A stretch of DNA of 5,462 nucleotides from assembly GCA_023145185.1 (NCBI GenBank), contig JAGLEG010000139.1, forward strand, positions 1-5,462. Reading direction: 5' to 3'. The notes under the pieces were generated by a model that saw nothing but the letters and a program-made list of their open reading frames with translations, searched no databases and had not been told where the DNA came from. Within the stretch, counting starts at the first letter, position 1. Every line of letters begins with the position of its first letter. This document shows, in pieces, positions 1 to 5,462 of the stretch. Origin of the DNA: Thermoplasmata archaeon (GTDB lineage Archaea > Thermoplasmatota > Penumbrarchaeia > Penumbrarchaeales > Penumbrarchaeaceae). Made by a program: the position numbers and the translations under genes.

Positions 1-1347
1 GACATCGCGAAGGTAAGACGAATCTCTAGATTCGTTGGCACGACGAGGGTTAGATGAAACGTCAGTTTCATCGCCATCTTGAGGGTCAGACGAATCTTCT
101 GATTCGTCGTCGGGTTCGGGATCCACGCTCGGAGGGAGTGGAATATCTTCTGATCTATCTTCTTCAGATATTCCATAGGATCTGGGTTTCTTGATCTGTC
201 TCTTCTTGCGTATCCTTCTGGACTCAACCCTGGTTTCAACTTCTGTATCAACAACCTTGGGAGGCGAATCCTCGGGTAGATCGTCATTCAAGAGGTCATC
301 AAGTGATAGTGAATCCTCCTCTTCCTCAGGTTCTTCCTCATCGGATTCGGGCTCTTCCTCTTCCTCCTCGACCGTTGAAGGTTTACCGTGGCTGATCACG
401 AAATCATCCTCGTCGTCATCTTCGAGATCGGAGTCGAGAAGGTCAGACGAATCCTCTGATTCCTCTTCCTCAGGTTCCTCTTCCTCAGGTTCCTCTTCCA
501 GCTCAGGCTCCTCCTCCTCTTCCTCAGGTTCAGGTTCCTCTTCCTCGGGTTCAGGCTCCTCTTCCGGCTCAGGCTCTTCCTCAGGCTCCTCTTCCTCCTC
601 AGGTTCAGGTTCTTCCTCAGGTTCGGGTTCAGGTTCCTCTTCCTCGGGTTCAGGTTCCTCTTCTTCCTCGGGTTCAGGCTCCTCAAGGGCATCCAATCTC
701 TGGATAAGACCCAGTGCCACTCCAGATCTTGGTTCTATCTCCAGGACCTGCTCTAGATCGCTTCTCGCCCCATCGGGATCTATCATCTCAAGAAGTATTA
801 TCGATCGCTCGAGAAGAAGCATTGACACCTCAGAAGAGTGCTCAATGCAGTTGGTGATATGGTCCAGGGCAGTATCCAGGTTACCCCGGTCCCTCTCGAT
901 CCTCGCCAGTACCAGCCCCGCCATCGTATACTCCGATTCCAGCTCAACACATCTTTCAAGGCTCTCCACTGCCCCATCAATATCTCCACCCTTCAGTTGG
1001 ATGATCCCCTTCCAGTACCAGCCGTCATCACAGCCTCCATCAATATCCAGTGAGGCCTCTATGGCCTCCTTTGCCTCCTCCAGATGATCGAACTTCAACA
1101 GCAGGGAGCCTTTGACAGCCCACAGGAACGCGTCCTCCTCATCAAGGGCCAAAGCTTTCTCTATCAAACGATATCTCTGTTCGTCGCTGGAGTCGTTGTA
1201 GGCCTTCCATTGTGATCTAAAAACCTCGCGCGCCACAGCCGTTTCCATCTCCTCTCTGGTCGGGAATGTCACGATCCCATCCGCCCCTTTCAGAGCTTTC
1301 CTTATCGCCCTCTGAAAGGCCCATATTATCGGCTTGTCATCTTTCAT
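1..1347 (-). CDS. TPR protein with long Glu/Pro-rich acidic tail (3' end outside window)
   Basis: I do not recognise this as a named family. At least 449 residues are encoded; the frame has no stop down to base 1, so the C-terminus is missing. ATG 1347 is chosen because AGGAGG (1355-1360) lies 7 nt upstream. No signal peptide or membrane segment is seen, so it is probably cytoplasmic. Residues about 39-208 form four to five TPR-like helical pairs, best seen at 73-106 (AFLWAVKGSLLLKFDHLEEA), 107-140 and 141-174; TPRs normally bind other proteins. Residues 222-296 are almost only Glu and Pro. Residues 297-360 are Asp/Glu/Ser-rich with short hydrophobic islands (DDFVI, SLSLDDLL). Residues 377-389 are a basic patch (RRIRKKRQIKKPR), followed by acidic Ser/Asp segments with ESEDSSD repeated at 296-302 and 415-421. 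It is the second gene of a unit with the small membrane protein upstream. A role as a scaffold for the nearby secretion core is inference only. Confidence 0.9.
   Translation of the reverse strand, partial: MKDDKPIIWAFQRAIRKALKGADGIVTFPTREEMETAVAREVFRSQWKAYNDSSDEQRYRLIEKALALDEEDAFLWAVKGSLLLKFDHLEEAKEAIEASLDIDGGCDDGWYWKGIIQLKGGDIDGAVESLERCVELESEYTMAGLVLARIERDRGNLDTALDHITNCIEHSSEVSMLLLERSIILLEMIDPDGARSDLEQVLEIEPRSGVALGLIQRLDALEEPEPEEEEEPEPEEEEPEPEPEEEPEPEEEEEPEEEPEPEEEPEPEEEEPEPEEEEEEPELEEEPEEEEPEEEESEDSSDLLDSDLEDDDEDDFVISHGKPSTVEEEEEEPESDEEEPEEEEDSLSLDDLLNDDLPEDSPPKVVDTEVETRVESRRIRKKRQIKKPRSYGISEEDRSEDIPLPPSVDPEPDDESEDSSDPQDGDETDVSSNPRRANESRDSSYLRDV
89..108 (-). repeat. Perfect 8-bp inverted repeat with 4-nt loop inside the TPR/acidic gene
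   Basis: On the plus strand GACGAATC (89-96) is followed by TTCT and then its exact complement GATTCGTC (101-108). In the transcript this could form an 8-bp stem with an AGAA loop. The segment encodes DESEDSS within the acidic region. Related, weaker copies are at 18-35 (7-bp arms, TCTA loop) and 449-462 (5-bp arms, CTCT loop), each over a related Glu-Ser-x-Asp-Ser-Ser coding stretch. It may be only a by-product of the repeated peptide. Confidence 0.6.
460..684 (-). repeat. Low-complexity Glu/Pro-coding purine tract with internal direct repeats
   Basis: The minus strand is almost entirely purine plus CC, built from GAG/GAA and CCT/CCC/CCG codons; one Leu codon (CTG?/GAG-CTG context near 501) breaks the pattern. 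A 29-nt stretch at 527-555 is repeated exactly at 626-654, an offset of 99 nt or 33 codons. A 22-nt stretch at 540-561 recurs at 663-684. These fall within the reading frame, so the tract probably grew by slippage or unequal recombination in codon multiples. Protein units are variations on EPEPEEE and EPEEEE. Such polypurine DNA is prone to length change between strains. Confidence 0.85.
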
Positions 1348-1351
1348 TTCT

Positions 1352-1360
1352 TCACCTCCT
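1352..1360 (-). promoter_or_regulatory. Strong ribosome binding site of the TPR gene, fused to the upstream stop codon
   Basis: The minus strand reads AGGAGGTGA followed by AGAA and ATG at 1347. AGGAGG is a near-complete match to the anti-Shine-Dalgarno sequence of 16S rRNA. Its last three bases, TGA, are the stop codon of the 90-residue gene, and AGG AGG encodes that protein's final Arg-Arg. A ribosome ending the upstream gene therefore stands on the start signal of the next, which suggests translational coupling. This site decides the start at 1347. Confidence 0.85.
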
Positions 1361-1624
1361 TGGCGGCGCTCTCCTTCTCCCCTGTGGGGCCTCTGCTGAC
1401 TCTCTATTGTACGCCCTCATCCTTGTCCGCTGTTTCTTCCTGAGGAATCTACCCAGTTCCGGGATGAACCAGGCGAGGATTCCGAACAGGATCAGGAACC
1501 ATCCCGCCACAAACAGCGTTGTATTGTTCTGATCTGCGAACTCCATGGACGACATCGTGGCCATCAGCCCCCCAATAACGATCATCGAGATGGGGACTCC
1601 CTGAGATTTCGATATAACCTTCAT
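1352..1624 (-). CDS. Small two-helix membrane protein with strongly basic C-terminal tail
   Basis: This 90-residue protein is not one I recognise. Two hydrophobic segments are clear: about 10-27 (VPISMIVIGGLMATMSS) and 36-55 (TLFVAGWFLILFGILAWFI). They are joined by a short polar, slightly acidic loop (MEFADQNNT). The tail 59-90 is very basic (RFLRKKQRTRMR, then GRRRAPPRR). By the positive-inside rule both ends should be cytoplasmic, giving a membrane hairpin. ATG 1624 is supported by AAGGAG at 1629-1634 with a 4-nt spacer. The gene sits downstream of its own probable promoter and ends inside the ribosome site of the TPR gene, so the two are probably made together. The tail could contact acidic lipids or the acidic TPR protein; that is inference. 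A pilin is less likely: Gly9 after Lys6-Ser-Gln could suggest a cleavage site, but the second helix and basic tail do not fit. Confidence 0.85.
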   Translation of the reverse strand: MKVISKSQGVPISMIVIGGLMATMSSMEFADQNNTTLFVAGWFLILFGILAWFIPELGRFLRKKQRTRMRAYNRESAEAPQGRRRAPPRR

Positions 1625-1628
1625 TTTG

Positions 1629-1634
1629 CTCCTT
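1629..1634 (-). promoter_or_regulatory. Ribosome binding site of the 90-residue membrane protein gene
   Basis: The minus strand reads AAGGAG, then CAAA, then ATG at 1624. The purine run extends upstream as GGAAGGAG (1629-1636). The spacing is short but acceptable, and no other in-frame start with a better site is seen. Confidence 0.7.
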
Positions 1635-1674
1635 CCTACAATTGCCCCACATCATTGGAGTTACATTAGATTAA

Positions 1675-1688
1675 CCTTTTTATTTACC
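1675..1688 (-). promoter_or_regulatory. Probable archaeal TATA element for the two-gene unit
   Basis: The minus strand reads GGTAAATAAAAAGG, the most A/T-rich stretch in the only sizeable gap between genes. Transcription starting about 25 nt downstream, near 1655, would leave a leader of roughly 30 nt that includes the ribosome site of the gene starting at 1624. A BRE is not clearly identifiable. Nearby A/T-rich sequence (CATAAAGG, TTTATGAATAG) is an alternative. Confidence 0.45.
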
Positions 1689-1710
1689 TTTATGAAGTCC
1701 TATTCATAAA
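1689..1710. promoter_or_regulatory. Perfect inverted repeat upstream of the TATA element, possible operator
   Basis: On the plus strand TTTATGAA (1689-1696) and its exact complement TTCATAAA (1703-1710) are separated by six bases, GTCCTA. The dyad lies between the stop of the second platform gene and the probable TATA element and abuts the latter. A 22-bp dyad with one half-site per helical turn is typical of dimeric helix-turn-helix regulators, and this position upstream of TATA is one used by archaeal activators. A transcript hairpin is the alternative, but no U-tract follows the stem. Confidence 0.4.
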
Positions 1711-1714
1711 AGCG

Positions 1715-2809
1715 TCATAACAGGAATAGATCGAATGCGACAAGGGTGAACGCACCGAAATATGTGGCCAGGACCAGGCCGTCCTTGACCCTTCCTGTCG
1801 CCATGATACCGGCTACGATCCCATCACCCACTGCCTGAACTGCCACAGCTGCAAAGAAAAGGAGCTTGACCTCCTGGAAATCCACTCCTGTGGGATCAAA
1901 CCCTCCAGGGGACTGAGCTGAGCTTCCATCCGAAGAGGATGAATAGCTGTCTGATAGGTTCTCCATCTCGGGCATGAAAGAGAAGAACATGACGGCAACG
2001 ACGACAAGGAACACGAGGAAAGAAACGCCGATGACGAGCTTGTAGATCCCCATCTCGGTCGCCCTCTTCATCTTCATTATCTGGATCTCCCTGGTATCCT
2101 TCGCCGCTGCATCGATAACGTTGGATACGTTGCCTCCCGCACTGGACGCCTCGTTGATCAGGGTAACCGATCTTTTTACCAGGTTTGTGTTCACCCTCTC
2201 TGCGAACATATCCAGGGTCTTTGTGACGGATACGCCCCAGGAAACCTGTAACGCCATCTTCTTGATCTCCGGGGTCAAAGCCCCATATTCACCGCCGGCG
2301 GAGGTCTTGATCGCCTCATGCAACGTCTGTCCTGCCCTCATGGATTCCGACAGATCACGGAGAAAATCCGAAAGTCTCTCCTCGATCCTATCGATCCTCT
2401 TTCTCTTTCTGGATTCGTAGATGGCTATCGGGCCAACCCCTCCCAGGAAGGTCAACATCAGGAAGCTGTGCCAGCCGATAACGACCTCATCCTTAACCCA
2501 ATAATCAGTAGTGTTGAAGGTGGTATTGATATCAAGGAAACCCTCTCTCATGGACAGCCTCTGTTGTGTCTCATCCATGGTATCATATGTGTCCTTGTAT
2601 TCGTCCTTGGTCTGAGTGGGGAAGGTGCCGATTGTCAGGAAAAGGAACATGAGGCCTACGGCGACCGATATCCCCCATACGATCCTATCCTTTCTTCTCT
2701 GCGTGGTTGAGGCGGCCTTCAGCTTGATGGTGCCCGCTCCCTCTTCCTGGTCCTTCCTCGAAACCAACTGTTTCCTGCCCCTTTTGGGGGAATCGTCGTC
2801 AGGTCTCAA
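1715..2809 (-). CDS. Second T2SSF-family platform protein (TadC/FlaJ-half-like)
   Basis: This 364-residue protein is an inner platform component of a type IV filament or type II secretion machine, located in the cytoplasmic membrane. A polar, basic N-terminus (1-42) precedes a membrane helix at about 43-63. An external loop follows (64-108), then a helix at about 109-131, a cytoplasmic T2SSF domain at about 138-254, and helices near 255-279, 315-336 and 343-363. The T2SSF domain shows the usual pattern: RLSDFLRDLSESMRAGQTL, then WGVSVTKTLDMFAERV, then a Gly-containing ASSAGGNVSNVIDAAA stretch. The start is TTG 2809, which overlaps the previous gene's TGA as TTGA. No Shine-Dalgarno match is clear; the next in-frame Met is inside the first helix, so TTG is preferred. 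Odd points are the Ser/Gly-rich external loop 285-303 and Asn-X-Ser/Thr sites at 95, 99 and 284 in predicted external loops. The platform role is known for the family; the substrate is unknown. Confidence 0.92.
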   Translation of the reverse strand: MRPDDDSPKRGRKQLVSRKDQEEGAGTIKLKAASTTQRRKDRIVWGISVAVGLMFLFLTIGTFPTQTKDEYKDTYDTMDETQQRLSMREGFLDINTTFNTTDYWVKDEVVIGWHSFLMLTFLGGVGPIAIYESRKRKRIDRIEERLSDFLRDLSESMRAGQTLHEAIKTSAGGEYGALTPEIKKMALQVSWGVSVTKTLDMFAERVNTNLVKRSVTLINEASSAGGNVSNVIDAAAKDTREIQIMKMKRATEMGIYKLVIGVSFLVFLVVVAVMFFSFMPEMENLSDSYSSSSDGSSAQSPGGFDPTGVDFQEVKLLFFAAVAVQAVGDGIVAGIMATGRVKDGLVLATYFGAFTLVAFDLFLL

Positions 2810-3690
2810 TCTGAAGCCCCCGTATCGGCCAGCAGAACGGCGAACACGATCTGTGCCACTGGTATCAAGCCGAATATTATGCTGTAGAGGAAGGTGGTCC
2901 CACCCTTTTGCCCCATCATGGTCATCGTGGACATCATGATGATGAGGAAGAGGGGAGAGGCCACAACCACAGTTACGAAACTCTCGGCCATAACTCCAAG
3001 GGATTGAAGATCATTGTCCTGCTGAAGCCTGTTCTCTATCATGAACTGTTCCGATTTTGACATGAAATAGACCTTCAGCGACCCCCCTGAATTCGCGGTT
3101 GTGATTATGCCCTGAAGGAAGTCCTGAAACTTAGGAGAAGGGGACCGCGCAATGGCTTTTTGAAGCACCAGCATCAGGTCCTTTCCAAAGAAATCTATAT
3201 CCCTTGCGATCTTCTCCGCCTCGATCTGGATCTCACCATATATCGGCTGATCGGCAAGTCCCCTGAATATGGCGGGAGGCGTTACATCGGCAGATGCCAT
3301 GGCAGCCATGTAATTTGTGGCATAGGGCAGGTTCCTGTCCACATTCTTCTTCCTCTCCCCGATCGAGTTGGAGGGAAGTACCTGAAACACCAGAAATGTG
3401 CCCGCAGGAACGATGATGGGCAGGAGAACCCATACGATGACCCGGATGGGCATCTCAACGCCCATCGATGGGAGCATAAGCAGGTTAAGGAATGAGGCCA
3501 GTAAAAGGCTCACGATAAACGCTATCGCGGTTGAGACCACAGCCACCGTGTAGAACACCTCGCCCCTGATATTCATGTTGGCCCTTGACAGGGTCATCTC
3601 GATATCGGGGTTATTATCTGCAAGCTTCTCCCCAAGAACAGTTGCAGGACCGACCCTCATGCACAGACGATAATAAGGGGTCAACGCCAT
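2806..3690 (-). CDS. First T2SSF-family platform protein (TadB/FlaJ-half-like)
   Basis: This 294-residue membrane protein is the partner platform subunit. Membrane helices lie near 44-72, 82-106, 235-259 and 266-288, and the cytoplasmic T2SSF domain spans about 107-234. Family landmarks include RNLPYATNYMAAMASADVTP, the GKDLMLVLQKAI helix, SPKFQDFLQGIITTANSGGS and the conserved Gly-Gly-Ser turn. ATG 3690 (MALTPYY) is chosen because GGAGG lies 8 nt upstream (3699-3703); an earlier GTG at 3699 overlaps that site. The gene begins one base after the ATPase stop and shares 4 nt with the second platform gene, so the three are almost certainly one operon. It looks like the N-terminal half of a FlaJ-type platform and the next protein like the C-terminal half. 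Nothing in the sequence suggests a broken single gene, since the second protein has its own long N-terminal region and extra helix. Confidence 0.92.
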   Translation of the reverse strand: MALTPYYRLCMRVGPATVLGEKLADNNPDIEMTLSRANMNIRGEVFYTVAVVSTAIAFIVSLLLASFLNLLMLPSMGVEMPIRVIVWVLLPIIVPAGTFLVFQVLPSNSIGERKKNVDRNLPYATNYMAAMASADVTPPAIFRGLADQPIYGEIQIEAEKIARDIDFFGKDLMLVLQKAIARSPSPKFQDFLQGIITTANSGGSLKVYFMSKSEQFMIENRLQQDNDLQSLGVMAESFVTVVVASPLFLIIMMSTMTMMGQKGGTTFLYSIIFGLIPVAQIVFAVLLADTGASD

Positions 3691-3691
3691 A

Positions 3692-5462
3692 TCATGCACC
3701 TCCCTGTGCCTCTGCGGCCTTCACGCTATCAACGCTCGCCGCCGGAAGAAGGTCCTGGTTGGAAGGTGGGAGGCGCTCCTTCACCTCCTCATCGAATATC
3801 CTCAAACCTTCGGTTATATCTATTGTAGAGTACTCCCTGAGCAGTGTCATCACCTTCTCGGGGGACTCATAATACTCCACAACGATCTTGGAAACATCCC
3901 GATACTGCCTGACGTCATTCCTCTCGAGCCATTCGATCACTTCAGCCCTTCTGTTCAGCTCGAAAACAACCTCATCCCGGGTCATATCCTCCATATCCAT
4001 TATCTTCTCATAGAGGTTCGAATGGCCTCCGAAATCAAAATGATCCCCGGCCGCCTCCCAACCGTAAACACGATTGGTGATGACCTCCAGGCTGGTTGGT
4101 TCGATCCCGACTATCTCAACTAGCTCCGTCACCCTTCTGACACGCTTACCCTCCACCCTGAGCTGATTATGTATGGCGACCAGGTTCAACGCCTGGATCA
4201 GCACCCTGGGAATGGAGATCGGGGGATTCTCCAACCTGTACACTATGGATTTTACAGAATCCGCATGCATGGTGGAGTATGTGGTATGGCCCGTGGCCAT
4301 CGCCTGGAACATGGTCATGGTCTCCTTGCCCCTCACCTCTCCCACTATGACGTATTCCGGCCTCTGTCTCAATGCGGCCCTCAGGAGATGGTACATGTTT
4401 ATGTCGCCGGCCTTGTCTCCCTCGGCCCCCCCTCTCGTGATTCCAGCGATCCAGTTCTGGTGGGGAAGGTTCACCTCCCTGGTGTCCTCTATTGAAACGA
4501 TCTTGGCCGATGTGGGAATGAATATGGAAATGGCATTCATTGTGGCGGTCTTACCTGATGCCGTACCGCCCGAGAATATCATGGATTCGCCATATTGAAC
4601 GGCCAGCCAGAAATGGGCGGCCATCTGGGTAGATAGCGTCCCGTAACCGACGAGGTCAGTGATCGTAAGGGGATCCTCCTTGAACTTCCTTATCGTGTAC
4701 GAGCAGCCCCGGGTGGTCACCTCCCTTCCGAATGTCGCATTTAGCCTGTGCCCTTCGGGAAGCGTGGCATCCAGGATAGGATCGGCCACTGTAATGCTCT
4801 TTCCCGCCCTCTGTGCAAGAGAGACCACATAGCCCTCGAGGATCTCATCGGTCTCGTATGATATGGTGGTTCTGATCGACCCGTAATCCCTGTGATAGAC
4901 AAAGACCGGTATGTCCGTCCCATCACAGGAGATATCCTCCACGCCCTGATCCAGCATCAGGCAGTGGATCTTGCCGTAACTTATGAACTCCCGCTTGAGG
5001 TAATAGAGGATCGGATCAATGAACTCCTCGGATAGGTTTCCGATTATCGATACGTAATCCGATCTGATGTTCTCTATCTCCTCGATCAGGAACTTCGACT
5101 TCAGCTCGGGGTCCTCCATGGCCTCCCGATTGTAGCTCAGGGCCTTGTTGAGCGTCATCAGTAGAAACTCGTAAACCTCCTTCTGCCTGGGTGCCAGGAT
5201 CGGTTCGATCGGATGGTAGATATATTCGCTCGTCTCCGGATTTAGGAAAACCTTGACCTCCACGTGAGGATCCCCAAGATCCAATGTGTCTTTAAACTCC
5301 AATCCTTCCAGGAGATCGGCATCTTCCCTCTCCAGTTCCTTTGCTTTCTTGACGAGGTGGACATCGGAAGGATCTGTTACAAACAGTTTCTTGACGGCCC
5401 CGGAGATCTTCCTGAAACCCTCGGCCGAAAAGATACCAGGGGTTTTTTCCTCTTCCCCTTCC
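3692..5462 (-). CDS. FlaI/GspE-type secretion ATPase (TadA-like), 5' end outside window
   Basis: At least 589 residues of a hexameric VirB11/GspE-superfamily motor are visible. It hydrolyses ATP at the cytoplasmic face to drive pilin-like subunit assembly or secretion. Counting from the first visible residue (5459-5461): Walker A GGTASGKT at 298-305 (4547-4570), Asp box SIEDTRE at 323-329, Walker B-type YVIVGEVRG ending near 378, and His box GHTTYSTMHAD at about 391-401. All key residues look intact. The N-terminal part carries the NLSEEFIDPILYYLKREF and DQGVEDISCDG segments typical of archaeal FlaI/GspE proteins. The TTG at 5302 is not the true start: the frame stays open for 53 more codons, rich in Glu and Lys (EGEEEKTPGIF, DVHLVKKAKELE), and leaves the window. 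The C-terminal region (about 430-589) is longer than the minimal motor core and ends in an Ala-rich tail. Two platform genes follow directly. Pilus versus archaellum versus secretion cannot be decided from the ATPase alone. Confidence 0.96.
   Translation of the reverse strand, partial: EGEEEKTPGIFSAEGFRKISGAVKKLFVTDPSDVHLVKKAKELEREDADLLEGLEFKDTLDLGDPHVEVKVFLNPETSEYIYHPIEPILAPRQKEVYEFLLMTLNKALSYNREAMEDPELKSKFLIEEIENIRSDYVSIIGNLSEEFIDPILYYLKREFISYGKIHCLMLDQGVEDISCDGTDIPVFVYHRDYGSIRTTISYETDEILEGYVVSLAQRAGKSITVADPILDATLPEGHRLNATFGREVTTRGCSYTIRKFKEDPLTITDLVGYGTLSTQMAAHFWLAVQYGESMIFSGGTASGKTATMNAISIFIPTSAKIVSIEDTREVNLPHQNWIAGITRGGAEGDKAGDINMYHLLRAALRQRPEYVIVGEVRGKETMTMFQAMATGHTTYSTMHADSVKSIVYRLENPPISIPRVLIQALNLVAIHNQLRVEGKRVRRVTELVEIVGIEPTSLEVITNRVYGWEAAGDHFDFGGHSNLYEKIMDMEDMTRDEVVFELNRRAEVIEWLERNDVRQYRDVSKIVVEYYESPEKVMTLLREYSTIDITEGLRIFDEEVKERLPPSNQDLLPAASVDSVKAAEAQGGA
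3697..3704 (-). promoter_or_regulatory. Ribosome binding site of the first platform gene, inside the end of the ATPase gene
   Basis: The minus strand reads GGGAGGTG, then CATGAT, then ATG at 3690. The site encodes the final Gly-Gly-Ala of the ATPase, so the coupling is tight: TGA (3692-3694), one base, then ATG. It rules out the GTG at 3699 and the out-of-frame ATG at 3695 as starts. Confidence 0.8.

Noticed and set aside
460..684. CRISPR array or tandem noncoding repeat
   Set aside because: There are no regular repeat-spacer units, and the repeats keep the codon frame of a long gene.
396..692. Minus-strand Arg/Leu/Asn-rich frame within the same tract
   Set aside because: It is the shifted reading of the Glu/Pro repeat, with no ribosome site and only low-complexity composition.
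191..1087. Plus-strand open frame encoding a poly-Ser/Gly protein
   Set aside because: It is the antisense shadow of GAG/GAA/CCT codons in the minus-strand acidic gene. The minus frame has a strong ribosome site, TPR repeats and continues to the window edge.
1449..1655. Minus-strand 68-residue frame starting near 1655
   Set aside because: It overlaps the 90-residue gene in another frame, lacks a ribosome site and shows no domain-like pattern; the overlapping gene has two clear membrane helices and good signals.
1689..1710. Intrinsic terminator for the secretion operon
   Set aside because: The stem is only 8 bp and A/T-rich, and no U-tract follows it on the minus strand. A short T-run precedes it instead.
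1715..3690. A frameshifted single FlaJ-type gene
   Set aside because: Both genes have proper stop/start junctions, and the second has its own long polar N-terminus and first helix, which fits two real proteins.
3697..3699. GTG as the start of the first platform gene
   Set aside because: It overlaps the Shine-Dalgarno sequence itself; ATG 3690 has correct spacing.
5300..5302. TTG as the ATPase start
   Set aside because: The frame is open for 53 codons upstream to the window edge, with plausible protein sequence and no supporting ribosome site at 5302.

Overview
The window looks archaeal, most likely euryarchaeal and possibly Thermoplasmata-like; the lineage is a low-confidence guess. The evidence is a FlaI/GspE-type secretion ATPase, two separate T2SSF-type membrane platform proteins, strong GGAGGTG ribosome sites, an A/T-rich archaeal-type promoter, and frequent AGG/AGA arginine codons. 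No rRNA, tRNA, CRISPR array, insertion sequence or phage gene is visible. All supported genes lie on the minus strand, so the biological order runs from high to low coordinates.

The first block (about 5462 down to 1715) is a tightly packed type IV filament / type II secretion assembly core. The ATPase motor runs off the right edge. A first platform protein follows after a 1-nt gap, and a second platform protein overlaps the first by 4 nt through a TTGA junction. The ATPase should drive a platform made of the two T2SSF proteins to move pilin-like subunits in or out of the membrane. Archaeal archaellum systems use one long FlaJ with a duplicated domain. Having two separate halves is more like bacterial TadB/TadC and the archaeal Epd-type pilus loci. 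No pilin, prepilin peptidase or secretin-like gene is visible here.

A 90-nt spacer (1625-1714) follows. It holds a perfect 8-bp inverted repeat directly upstream of a probable TATA element, suggesting a separate and possibly regulated promoter.

The second block (1624 down to 1) is a two-gene unit coupled by a 4-nt gap. Its first gene encodes a 90-residue two-helix membrane protein with a strongly basic tail. The second encodes a cytoplasmic TPR protein that continues into a very long Glu/Pro-rich acidic region, a basic patch, and Ser/Asp/Glu-rich segments. That gene runs off the left edge. I do not recognise either as a named family. Their opposite charges and coupling suggest, by inference only, a membrane anchor plus cytoplasmic scaffold that may work with the secretion core. 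This pair is the best candidate for something undescribed.
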